DNA from: Nostoc sp. ATCC 43529
Lineage (GTDB): Bacteria > Cyanobacteriota > Cyanobacteriia > Cyanobacteriales > Nostocaceae
Direction of reading: 5' to 3'
Length of the DNA stretch: 64,000 nt
NCBI GenBank assembly: GCA_003326205.1
Contig: LWTK01000084.1
Span: 285,239-349,238 of the forward strand
The stretch's first letter is position 1. Each line of letters begins with the position of its first letter. The position numbers and the translations under genes are program-made. The notes beneath the pieces were generated by a model. It worked only from the letters and a program-made list of their open reading frames with translations. It had not been told where the DNA came from and searched no databases. This document shows, one piece after another, positions 1-8,289 of this stretch.

Positions 1-858
1 TTCACATTCTGGTATTCCCCAAATTACCTGTCTCTCAATTCGCAGATAAAGCCTGGGATCTTGCAAATCAAAGTTTCTACCTTGCCATTGGCTAACTGAC
101 ACGCCAGACGGTGGTTCGGGATGATGGTTGAGGCGGGTATCGGTGCTCAAACCCCAAGCAAAACGCACCATCGGTTTCTGGGTAATCATTGTATTAGCGA
201 TCGCCTTCCCTCGCCGATTTATTTTTTCCATACCCGCCACCGGTGCATGGATTTTGGCAAAATCGCCACCAATTTTCTCCTCGGCTGACCAGTGGTTGGG
301 ATAACACAGATGAACTGCACTCAAGAAGTTGCTACCATCAGTAGAACGGCAAATAATTGCTAGGTCTTCCTGCACCTGTGCTGCTAAAGCATCAAGAGTA
401 GAAGCATAAGCTGGAACAACTCGGCTACCTTCAACTTGTTGTAACTTCAACTGTGCATCTAAACAAAGCGTTTCTTTGGTGAGTTGGCTATGAAATTTCA
501 GGCTGTTATCTATTGACTTTTGGCAATCAAAATGCTGTGGATGTTCTTGGATGAGGCGATGAATTATTAAACGAGCGATCGCACTTGCCACAGTCTTAGA
601 ATAATTGCAGGTTTGGTAGTACTTGCTCAACCGTTCTTCACGGGCTAAAAGCTTAGCTTGACGGTACTCGGTAAAATTATCATCAATTTGAAATACCTGT
701 CCATCAACCTGAGTGTTACCCAAACAGCAGCCAAAAGGCATCATTCCTGGCTTAACTTCATAGCGTCCACTCATCAAAGGAAAGTAGCAAGCCGCATTAC
801 CAGAAGCTTCCACTGTCCTAACTTCTTGGAACAAGTAGTCTACAGACACAGATTCCAT
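1..858 (-). CDS. Haem-dependent oxidative N-demethylase-like protein (DUF3445), C-terminus cut by window edge
   Basis: An open frame runs in phase from the ATG at 858 to the window edge (286 codons, no stop), so the C-terminus is missing. Features matching the HODM alpha-subunit-like family (PF11927, formerly DUF3445) are an N-terminal MPFGCCLGN segment followed by IDDNFTEYR, a central DLAIICRSTDG segment, then AVHLCYPNHWSAEEKIG and IHAPVAGMEKINR. Family members bind haem and oxidatively demethylate small amines. The actual substrate here cannot be deduced. Codon use and HIP1 sites look like the neighbours. A GC-rich low-complexity tract (895-940) separates it from the next gene on the same strand. 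Confidence 0.75.
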   Translation of the reverse strand, partial: MESVSVDYLFQEVRTVEASGNAACYFPLMSGRYEVKPGMMPFGCCLGNTQVDGQVFQIDDNFTEYRQAKLLAREERLSKYYQTCNYSKTVASAIARLIIHRLIQEHPQHFDCQKSIDNSLKFHSQLTKETLCLDAQLKLQQVEGSRVVPAYASTLDALAAQVQEDLAIICRSTDGSNFLSAVHLCYPNHWSAEEKIGGDFAKIHAPVAGMEKINRRGKAIANTMITQKPMVRFAWGLSTDTRLNHHPEPPSGVSVSQWQGRNFDLQDPRLYLRIERQVIWGIPECE

Positions 859-1030
859 GATGGTTGTTTTTATTTTCTCATTTCCAATATAGAAGAGATG
901 GGGGGATGGGGAGATGGGGGAGACGCGGGGACGCGGAGAATAATCAATGCCCAATACTTCGACTTCGCTCAGTACAAGTGCCTAATAACAAATGACAAAT
1001 GACTAATGACAAATGACTAATGACTAATAA

Positions 1031-1588
1031 CTAATCATCAATTTCCTTCCAACCATGCATAACAGCTATAGCTTTAGTAACCCATTCAATTACAATTGGT
1101 GGAGCTTCTGAGATCATAATGCTAGGATAAACTGCTGCACCCCATTCGGGATGAATTAAGACGCGGCATTGATTTTTAATCACTGGATAGTTGAGTAAAG
1201 CTTGAACAACTGCCGTGTCGTCGTGGGGAATTGCTCCAGGATGGGATAATAAAGGGTAACCTGTACGAGGGTCGATTAGGTCAGTTAAGTAACCGCGATC
1301 GCGCAGATTAAATGCCAAATCGCAACCAAATTTCATAAACTTTTCTCGCAAGCGTTCTTTCTCTGTCTCAATTTCGGCGGTCTTTTCGACTAGTTGATAA
1401 CGCGATTGCTGTAAGACAATCACTACTCTCAAAAATGGCTGGTGTTTCCAATCTGGTAATATCCGTTCGCAGTTGGCACAGATATATTGACTGGGAGGAT
1501 GAATTGAAATTTGAACCGCTTGTCCCGTTTCGCCAACTAAATTAATGGGATAGCCTTGCTTTGAAGCGTAAACTCTGGGATAGTTCAC
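1031..1588 (-). CDS. MMADHC-like (methylmalonic aciduria and homocystinuria type D) protein
   Basis: 185 residues, ATG start. The C-terminal two thirds follow the human MMADHC core that I recall: EIETEKERLREKF, then LRDRGYLTDLIDPRTGYPL (human has LRAEGYWADFIDPSSGLAF), then CRVLIHPEWGAAVYPS. MMADHC binds and sorts cobalamin between methionine synthase and methylmalonyl-CoA mutase. A bacterial homologue may act in B12 trafficking, but that is inference. The N-terminal part has a CANCERIL pair of cysteines. No cobalamin riboswitch was recognised upstream. Confidence 0.75.
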   Translation of the reverse strand: MNYPRVYASKQGYPINLVGETGQAVQISIHPPSQYICANCERILPDWKHQPFLRVVIVLQQSRYQLVEKTAEIETEKERLREKFMKFGCDLAFNLRDRGYLTDLIDPRTGYPLLSHPGAIPHDDTAVVQALLNYPVIKNQCRVLIHPEWGAAVYPSIMISEAPPIVIEWVTKAIAVMHGWKEIDD

Positions 1589-2141
1589 TAAATTGATTCG
1601 GTTGAAAGCAAGTTTTTTAATTTAATCTCCGGTATAGATGATAGCTCTTAATAGTTGCAAAAAATCATGAATTTTATACAATATATTAGTTTTTTGGGAA
1701 GTAGTTGTTAATAATTTGATAATTTTAATCTGATTTTTATGCTTTATTAACCTGTTTAATAGGATTTGCCAGATTGGCTGTTGAAATATAGTTAATCAAA
1801 ATTTCAAAATATACACCATAGTTGATGAATTCACGAGCAAAACAAAGACCTGGGCGATTGTTTGCGGCATGACAATTGGTTAATCTGTCACTAGTGCAGA
1901 AACTAGCTTTATCCTAGACGGGTTACATTTGAAATCCTTGAACCAGTGAGAAAACAAACCTGTAGGAACACTCAAGGAAAATCACAGCGCAGCAAGTTCG
2001 TGGAAAAATGACGACCTGATTGTGGAACTGCAAAGGTTGTATCGATTAGCTAATGGAGATTTGGTGATGAGTTGTGAGTGTCGTTGAGGTTAGAGAAAGA
2101 ATGCAGTTGTGCCTACTTTCCATTACCTCAACGACGACTAC
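1589..2141. other. Intergenic stretch with an inverted repeat and a possible gene remnant
   Basis: AT-rich up to about 1800. On the plus strand 1950-2084 is an open frame of 45 codons without an ATG near its start (contains DLIVELQRLYRLANGDLVMS, ending in CECR). It reads like protein but could be a remnant or chance. An 11-bp perfect inverted repeat (2080-2090 with 2125-2135, GTCGTTGAGGT) lies just after the small minus-strand gene at 2142 and could be its transcription terminator. Nothing else recognised. Confidence 0.4.
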
Positions 2142-2348
2142 TTAATTCAGTTTTAAAGAATTGACTGGAACTTCATCCCAAGAATCAACTGTGCGTAATC
2201 GCGCTACCCAACCTGCTGCTTTTTGCGTCTGGGTTAAATTATTCTCAAAGGAATGATGACAATCTTTGGCTTGAGATTCGTTACAACAAGCAATACAAGC
2301 ATGAATCATGCCAGACGGATCGATTTGCTCATTTACCCAAATAGCCAT
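2142..2348 (-). CDS. Small conserved Cys/His-containing protein of unknown function
   Basis: 68 residues from the ATG at 2348 (MAIWVNEQIDPSGMIHACIA). This start is preferred over a TTG 15 bases upstream because AGGGAAGG sits 5-7 bases before the ATG. Visible features are a CIACCN cluster followed by KDCHHSFE (four Cys and two His within about 20 residues, possibly a metal site) and a Trp-rich C-terminal half (KAAGWVARLRTVDSWDEVP). I recall similar short cyanobacterial proteins but no function. It is a lone gene on the minus strand, with a candidate terminator hairpin after it. Confidence 0.6.
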   Translation of the reverse strand: MAIWVNEQIDPSGMIHACIACCNESQAKDCHHSFENNLTQTQKAAGWVARLRTVDSWDEVPVNSLKLN

Positions 2349-2470
2349 AAAGCCTTCCCTCAAAAACTTTAGTCAAAAAAGATATCCATTATTTTAAAAT
2401 ACTAAATGTTCTCCGAGTTTTAATGTATATATCTTGTTACTAAAAAAACTATTAATTTCAGGATTAGTTT

Positions 2471-3516
2471 ATGGCAGGAAACTTTGGTCGGCGTGAGTTG
2501 ATTTATGGTTGCACGGTTTTTGCTGGTAGCCTAGTGCTGAAAGCGTGCAGTAGCAATAACCAAACTACAACACAAAGTAATGCAAGTGTGGGGAAGGATT
2601 TAAAATAGCGATCGCTCTCCCTGGAGTCATTACCGATAAAGCCTGGAATCAATCTGGTTACGAAGGTGTAAATCTGGCGAAACAAAAGCTGGGTGTAGAT
2701 GTTGCCTATGTCGAACAAGTAGCCCAAGCAGATCAGACAGAAACTTTAACAGATTTTGCTCGTAAAGGCTACAGTGTAGTATTTGCCCACGGCGGACAAT
2801 TTGATGCAGCGGTGGAACAAGTTGCTTCACAGTTTCCCAATACATTCTTTGTAGCTGTTAACGGTTCTATTAAAGGTGATAATATTGCCGCTTTGCGAAT
2901 AGACCACCTCCAAGGTAGTTATTTGTGTGGGATTATTGGTGCTTCTTTAACTAAATCCAACAAATTAGCTTATATTGCCGGACAAGAATTTGAAGCCACT
3001 CAACAAGAATTACGGGGATTTGAATTAGGAGCAAAATCTGTCAAGCCAAATATTCAGATTACTTCTACTTTTACGGGAGATTGGAATGATGTCGCTAAGG
3101 GAAAGGAAGCGACTTTGGCTTTAATTTCCACAGGAGCAGACGTAATTTATCAATGGTTAGATAATGCTTCAGCCGCAGTGTTGCAAACAGCAAGTGATAA
3201 AGGCGTGTATGCATTTGGTAATACTCAAGACCAGTTAGATGTCGCCCCCAAAGCAGTTTTAACTAGTGCTGTGAAACGATTAGATATAGCAATAGCCTAT
3301 CTCGCAGAACTGGCAAAACAAAAACAACTCAAGGGACAAATATATACAATTGGGCTAGAAAGACCAGATATTTTATTTTTAGGAAAATTTGGAGCAGCAG
3401 TACCGGAAACAGTCAAACAGAAAGCATTGCAGGCAAAACAAGAAATTGTGGACAAAAAAATTACCTTTGAAAACTGCAAAGATGCTGGTAAGGATACGCG
3501 TTGCGTAAAAACATGA
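2471..3516 (+). pseudogene. Bmp/Med/PnrA-family ABC transporter substrate-binding lipoprotein, frameshifted
   Basis: The frame beginning with ATG 2471 encodes a lipoprotein signal (LKAC lipobox, then SSNNQTTTQS) and stops at TAG 2606. The rest of the protein continues in another frame from about 2594 (FKIAIALPGVITDKAWNQSG) to the stop at 3516. The break is at a run of four G (2590-2593). One extra G would join the frames as SVGEGFKIAIALPG, which is what the family shows. The body has Bmp-family features: VFAHGGQFD, FFVAVNGS, YLCGIIGASLTKSNKLAYIAG, GADVIYQWLDNA. Family members bind nucleosides or related compounds for ABC uptake. Either a real disabling mutation or a homopolymer error in the sequence. 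The ATPase partner follows at 3801. Confidence 0.85.
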
Positions 3517-3563
3517 CTTAAATTTGTCCGATAAACCCAATCAGTGATGTGATAGCGATCGCC

Positions 3564-3752
3564 AAAGCCGCAAATGTAGTGCCCAAAGCCGCAAATGTAG
3601 TGTCCGAAGCCGCAAATGTAGTGCCCAAAGCCGCAAATGTAGTGTCCAAAGTCGCAAATGTAGTATCCAAAGCCGCAAATGTAGTGCCCAAAGCCGCAAA
3701 TGTAGTATCCAAAGCCGCAAATGTAGTGCCCAAAGCCGCAAATGTAATGCCC
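3564..3752 (+). repeat. Nine tandem copies of a 21-bp repeat
   Basis: Copies begin at 3564, 3585, 3606, 3627, 3648, 3669, 3690, 3711 and 3732. The unit is AAAGCCGCAAATGTAGTGCCC, and most copies alternate the last bases GTGCCC with GTGTCC or GTATCC. Because 21 is a multiple of three and the unit has no stop, frames stay open on both strands. In one plus frame it reads as a heptapeptide (KAANVVP/S) from a GTG at 3549 to 3782. No ribosome-binding site precedes that GTG, so coding is doubtful. The array lies between the substrate-binding gene and its ATPase gene. Confidence 0.9.
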
Positions 3753-3800
3753 AAAGAATCAAAAGCTATTCCTATATATTAATTTAAAAAATTGCTGCCA

Positions 3801-5294
3801 ATGATATATTTAAATTTAGAAAAAATTACTAAATACTTTGGTTCATTTCTGGCAAACGATAATATAAATCTGAGTATTGAAACTGGAAAAATCCATGCAA
3901 TTTTAGGGGAAAATGGAGCAGGTAAGACTACTTTAATGAATATTATTAGTGGTCTTTATCAACCTGATACTGGCAAAATTTATTTGCAGGAACAACCAGT
4001 AGAAATTACTTCGCCCAATGAGGCTATTAAACTTGGTATTGGGATGATTTACCAACACTTCATGCTGATACCACAGTTGACTGTTACAGAAAATATTATC
4101 TTGGGAACAAATAACAATTGGCGTCTTAATCTGCGTCAAAAGCAACAAGAAATTGCTGCTTTATCCCAAACTTATGGATTAGCAATTGACCCTACTGCCA
4201 AGGTAGAAAATTTATCGGTAGGGGCACAACAGCGTGTAGAAATTCTCAAAGTTCTCTACCGTCAAGCAAAATTATTGATTCTCGATGAACCAACAGCAGT
4301 TTTAACGCCGCCGGAAGTAGCATCATTAATGACTATCTTGCGTCAACTTGCATCTGCTGGCAAAACAATTATTTTTATTAGTCACAAATTAGAAGAAGTG
4401 ATAAATCTGTGCGATACAGTAACAGTATTGCGACGAGGCAAAATAGTAGCAACTACAAAAGCTCAAGCAGCAACGCCTAAAAAATTAGCAGAATTGATGG
4501 TGGGACGCGAAGTTGTTTTACAACTCAATAAATCTCCAGTTTTACCAGGAAAGATAATATTGTCAGTACAGGATTTACAGGTTAAAGATGAACGAGGTTT
4601 GACTGCTGTACGTAATATTTCATTTCAACTCCGGGCAGGAGAAATTTTAGGAATTGCTGGTGTAGATGGCAATGGACAGCGAGAATTAGCAGATGCGATC
4701 GCTCTTTTACGAAGTGTCAAACAGGGAAAAATCGAATTTTTCACAAAGGAAGTAAACATCGGATACATCCCAGAAGATCGGCAAAAAACAGGTTTAATAT
4801 TGCAATTTACTATTGCTCAGAATTTGATTTTGAAAAAATTTAAAAAGTTGCCATTTTGTCATTATTTTTTACTACAAAAAACAGCGATCGCCAACTATGC
4901 CAAATCTATCATGCAAGAACTTGATATCCGCGCCGTAGGCGAAGATGTGCAAGTAAGTCAGCTATCGGGAGGAAATCAACAAAAAATAGTCTTGGCGCGG
5001 GAACTGGCACAAAAACCACATTTAATTATCGCCATGCAACCAACACGGGGCTTAGATGTAGGTGCGACACAAGCAGTACATTCTCGATTGTTGCAAGAGT
5101 GCGATCGCGGTGCAGCAATTTTGTATATTTCTACTGAGTTAGAAGAAGTTATGGCCATAAGCGATCGCATTGCGGTAATTTACAGAGGTGAGTTTGTCGC
5201 CATTTTGGATGCACAAACAGCGACAGTGGAAGAGATTGGTTTGTTGATGGCTGGAGGGAATAGGGAGGAGGACTCCCAGCAGAGGGGAGAATAG
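3801..5294 (+). CDS. Double-domain ABC ATPase of the simple sugar/nucleoside (RbsA/NupO-like) type
   Basis: 497 residues from ATG 3801 (MIYLNLEKITKYFG); an in-frame TTG three codons upstream is less likely. Two nucleotide-binding domains. The first has Walker A GENGAGKTT (about residue 37), signature LSVGAQQR and Walker B LLILDEPTAVL. The second has the degenerate Walker A typical of this class (GVDGNGQRE), signature LSGGNQQK and PTRGLDVGA. It would energise uptake of the ligand bound by the upstream Bmp-type lipoprotein. The two permease genes normally next to such ATPases are not found: the next gene downstream is the unrelated futC on the other strand. Confidence 0.9.
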   Translation: MIYLNLEKITKYFGSFLANDNINLSIETGKIHAILGENGAGKTTLMNIISGLYQPDTGKIYLQEQPVEITSPNEAIKLGIGMIYQHFMLIPQLTVTENIILGTNNNWRLNLRQKQQEIAALSQTYGLAIDPTAKVENLSVGAQQRVEILKVLYRQAKLLILDEPTAVLTPPEVASLMTILRQLASAGKTIIFISHKLEEVINLCDTVTVLRRGKIVATTKAQAATPKKLAELMVGREVVLQLNKSPVLPGKIILSVQDLQVKDERGLTAVRNISFQLRAGEILGIAGVDGNGQRELADAIALLRSVKQGKIEFFTKEVNIGYIPEDRQKTGLILQFTIAQNLILKKFKKLPFCHYFLLQKTAIANYAKSIMQELDIRAVGEDVQVSQLSGGNQQKIVLARELAQKPHLIIAMQPTRGLDVGATQAVHSRLLQECDRGAAILYISTELEEVMAISDRIAVIYRGEFVAILDAQTATVEEIGLLMAGGNREEDSQQRGE

Positions 5295-5372
5295 GTAACG
5301 TCAAAGTGTAAGTAGGAAGACGCAAATAAACTGAAACTCAAAAGTTCTAGTCAAGCAGCTAAAAACCTATTT

Positions 5373-5419
5373 CCTTTTGCCTTTTGCCTCTTGCCTCCTG
5401 CCTCCTGCCTCCTGCCTTC
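5373..5419. repeat. STRR-like heptamer tract (CTGCCTC)
   Basis: A run of about six degenerate 7-bp units (TTGCCTC / CTGCCTC) between the convergent ATPase and futC genes. Such short tandem heptamers are a known feature of heterocystous cyanobacterial genomes. No coding role. Confidence 0.7.
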
Positions 5420-5449
5420 CCCCAGTGACAATTATTCATGTCCAGCTAC

Positions 5450-6490
5450 TTATTGTGGAAAAACTTTTACACGATTGCTGGCGATAGATAACTCCACCCT
5501 TGTACCCACAGGTAACGCCGTATCTGTTATCGTCCGCGCGTGGAGTTCTTTCCCAGAAGGAGTTTGCAAACAATATTGGTATTCACGTCCTAAAAACCGC
5601 CGGGTGCGAACGACTACAGGCGCATCATTGGCTGGCTTCAAGATAAAATCTTCTTGGCGAATCATGATTTCGCCAGCGTCTTCGCTGTGATTTACTGCTA
5701 ATTCAAAACTGCCGATTTCTGTTTTCCATAAATTCCCTTGACGATGTGCGGCAAGGAAATTCGCTTGAGTCACAAATTCAGCCACAAATCGTGATGCTGG
5801 ATGAGTATAAATTTCTTCTGGTGTACCAAGTTGTTCTAAGTGTCCTTGGCGCATAACGCCTACTATATCTGAAATAGCTAATGCTTCTTCTTGGTCGTGG
5901 GTAACAAAAATTGCTGAAGTACCAGCGGCTTTGAGAATATCTCGTACTTCTTCTCGCAAGCTTAACCTAACTTGGATATCAAGATTGCTCAAGGGTTCAT
6001 CTAAAAGCATGAGTTGGGGTTGGGGTGCCAAAGCGCGTGCGAGGGCAACTCTTTGCTGCTGTCCACCTGAGAGTTCGTAAGGATAACGTTTTTCTAAGCC
6101 TTGGAGTCTCACTAGGGCTAGAACTTCGGCTACACGTTTTTGTATTTGCTGTTTAGGGAAATGTTTCAACCCAAAACCCACATTTTCTGCCACATTCAAA
6201 TGGGGAAACAATGCATAATCTTGAAAAACAATGCCAATATCGCGCTGTTCGGCTGGGATGCAAGTAGAAGTGTTACAAACTACTCGTTCTCCAATTTTAA
6301 TTTCTCCTGTTTGCAGCCGTTCAAAACCAGCAATCAATCGCAACAGCGTAGTTTTACCACAACCGGATGGGCCGAGCAATCCTAATATATCTCCTTGTTG
6401 CAATGTCAAAGATACGTTATCTACAGCAGGAAAAGAATTTTCTGGAAACTGCTTGGTGACATTCTGTAAGTGGAGAATTACTTGTTGCAT
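5450..6490 (-). CDS. futC: Ferric-iron ABC transporter ATP-binding protein
   Basis: 346 residues from ATG 6490. Complete NBD: Walker A GPSGCGKTT (about residue 38), Q-loop VFQDYALFPHL, signature LSGGQQQR, Walker B MLLDEPLSNLD, H-loop FVTHDQEEA. The last 110 residues form the C-terminal regulatory (TOBE-like) domain of the FbpC/FutC/CysA group. It would power uptake through the FutB permease. It lies 179 bp downstream of futB on the same strand, separated by a dispersed repeat (6541-6570). Iron specificity is inferred from the neighbouring binding protein. Confidence 0.88.
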   Translation of the reverse strand: MQQVILHLQNVTKQFPENSFPAVDNVSLTLQQGDILGLLGPSGCGKTTLLRLIAGFERLQTGEIKIGERVVCNTSTCIPAEQRDIGIVFQDYALFPHLNVAENVGFGLKHFPKQQIQKRVAEVLALVRLQGLEKRYPYELSGGQQQRVALARALAPQPQLMLLDEPLSNLDIQVRLSLREEVRDILKAAGTSAIFVTHDQEEALAISDIVGVMRQGHLEQLGTPEEIYTHPASRFVAEFVTQANFLAAHRQGNLWKTEIGSFELAVNHSEDAGEIMIRQEDFILKPANDAPVVVRTRRFLGREYQYCLQTPSGKELHARTITDTALPVGTRVELSIASNRVKVFPQ

Positions 6491-6540
6491 AAAAAGAGGG
6501 GTTAGAAAGGAGTTTTTTATCCTATGTTTTCGGTGGAAAT

Positions 6541-6570
6541 ATCACGCAGAGGCGCAGAGGCGGAGAGAGT
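6541..6570. repeat. Dispersed CACGCAGAGGCGCAGAGGCG repeat
   Basis: Copy of a GC-rich unit (CACGCAGAGGCGCAGAGGCG followed by GAGAGAG) also present at 31493-31520 and, inverted, at 33006-33028. Here it lies between futB and futC. When translated it yields the spurious HAEAQRRRE string often mis-annotated in Nostocales. Confidence 0.75.
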
Positions 6571-6669
6571 AGGAACTGAGAAGAGTTGATTTTTGCATAC
6601 CATGAACAAAGTTCATAACAAAGGATGAAAATGTCTATTTCCTACTCCTCACTCCCTATTTTTTCTCAA

Positions 6670-8286
6670 CTAAAATTTTGTTTGTATTTGCGCTTGATTT
6701 ATGGTTTTCTCTTTTTTGACGTTTTCTTGAGATAAAACTAATAAAGTTGAACCGATAGAAACTAGCAACATAGCTAGCGAAGCTGCGGCTGCGTCGGCAA
6801 AATCTACATTTTCTGTAGCTTGCCAAATTTGCATTGCTAAGGTGTTAAACCCGATGGGTGCTAATAGTATGGTGGCTGGTAGTTCTTTAATTGCTGTCAA
6901 AAATACTAGCACTGCACCACTCAATACTCCCGGTTGTACTAATGGTAGGGTAACATCTCTTAAAGTTTGCCAAGCATTCCTACCTAAGCTGCGTGCTGAT
7001 TCTTCTATTTGAGGATTTAATTGTAAAAGCGAACTGCGGACTGTTCCTACTGACTGCGGTAAAAATAACACTAAATATGCAAATATCAGCATGGGTAAGG
7101 TTTGGTACAGCAATGGTAAATAATTAGCACCAAAAAATACCAGAGATAAAGCAACTACAATTCCTGGAACTCCAAAACCTATATAAGAACAGCGTTCAAT
7201 TATGGCGGTGATTTTATTGGGAAATCTAACTCCTAAAATTGCAACTGGTAGGGCAAAGATAGTAGTAGCTAAAGCTGCTAGTCCAGCTGCGCCAATGGAG
7301 TTGATAACGGTAGGGATTAAGTTGGGGAAAGTGTAACCAGTGTTAAATCCACGAATTAACCAAAATAAAGTAATACCTACTGGCAAAACTACACCCAAGC
7401 TAGTAATTAGCAAACAAAAACCGCAAGCTGGCCATTTCCAAATTCCCAACTTGGTAATTTTTGGTGGACGCAGGGAAGCAGAACCACGACTATAATATGC
7501 AGCACGCGATCGCATTCTATATTCCAACCACAAAATCACCAACACCAGTATTACCAACATTAAAGCTAAAGCTGCGGCTGAGTTGCGATTAAAACTAGCT
7601 TTGTATTGCAAAAATATTGCTCTGGTAAAAGCATCAAACCGCATCAGTGAAGGCGTACCAAAGTCACGTAAAGCATACAAGGCAACTAATAATCCACCTG
7701 CAATTATTGATGGTTTCAACTGCGGCAAAACTACCCTAAAAAAAGTTTCTCTGCTACCATAACCCAAACTCCTGGCTGCTTCTTCTAAAGATGGGTCAAT
7801 ACCTTGTAAGGCAGAACGTACACTCAGCAGCATATAGGGGTAGGTAAACAAAGTAATTGCCAAAACTGTTCCAGGAAAACCATAAATAGAAGGTAATTCT
7901 TCAACCCCCAATGGTTGCAGCAACAACTGTAAAAAGCTACCCCGTGGTGCTAATGTTGCAATCAGCGCAAAACTGCCTACATAACTCGGAACCGCTAAGG
8001 GTAATGTTGTCACTACTAACCAAAAACGTCTTCCTGGTAAGTCAGTTCGTACTGTTAAAAATGCTAACGGTATGGCAATTAAGGCAGAAAATAATGTTAC
8101 CGTCGCTGCCATCGCCGCACTGTTAAAAAAAACCAGAACATTGCGGGGGCGAGAAATTAATTGCCATAATTCTTCCCCGCCAATGCCTGTGGTACGAATT
8201 ACTAAATATAGTAATGGCAGAGCGATCGCAACTGCCACTACTGCTGCGGCTAATGTCAGAAATAAGGGAGGTCTAACCGCTTTCAA
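6670..8286 (-). CDS. futB: Ferric-iron ABC transporter permease (fused two-half type)
   Basis: 538 residues with about 12 predicted membrane helices in two halves. Each half carries the EAA loop of binding-protein-dependent permeases: EEAARSLGYGSRETFFRVVLP and later EESARSLGRNAWQTLRDVTLP. This tandem layout is characteristic of FbpB/FutB/SfuB iron(III) permeases. The start appears to be TTG at 8286, only three bases after the futA stop codon, with AGGAG about 12 bases upstream inside the end of futA. No ATG exists at the N-terminus before the first helix. Translational coupling to futA is likely. Confidence 0.88.
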   Translation of the reverse strand: MKAVRPPLFLTLAAAVVAVAIALPLLYLVIRTTGIGGEELWQLISRPRNVLVFFNSAAMAATVTLFSALIAIPLAFLTVRTDLPGRRFWLVVTTLPLAVPSYVGSFALIATLAPRGSFLQLLLQPLGVEELPSIYGFPGTVLAITLFTYPYMLLSVRSALQGIDPSLEEAARSLGYGSRETFFRVVLPQLKPSIIAGGLLVALYALRDFGTPSLMRFDAFTRAIFLQYKASFNRNSAAALALMLVILVLVILWLEYRMRSRAAYYSRGSASLRPPKITKLGIWKWPACGFCLLITSLGVVLPVGITLFWLIRGFNTGYTFPNLIPTVINSIGAAGLAALATTIFALPVAILGVRFPNKITAIIERCSYIGFGVPGIVVALSLVFFGANYLPLLYQTLPMLIFAYLVLFLPQSVGTVRSSLLQLNPQIEESARSLGRNAWQTLRDVTLPLVQPGVLSGAVLVFLTAIKELPATILLAPIGFNTLAMQIWQATENVDFADAAAASLAMLLVSIGSTLLVLSQENVKKEKTINQAQIQTKF

Positions 8287-8289
8287 CTC

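Noticed and set aside
658..1002. 114-codon plus-strand frame over the N-demethylase-like gene
   Set aside because: Antisense to a gene with clear family motifs and partly in a low-complexity GC tract.
1589..2141. Cobalamin riboswitch near the MMADHC-like gene
   Set aside because: No B12-box-like or other riboswitch core could be found by eye.
3564..3752. CRISPR array
   Set aside because: Units are directly tandem at 21 bp with no spacers, and no cas gene is near.
3518..3782. Four overlapping heptapeptide ORFs on both strands over the 21-bp repeat
   Set aside because: They are open only because the repeat unit is a multiple of three without stops. No ribosome-binding site or family; reported as a repeat instead of genes.
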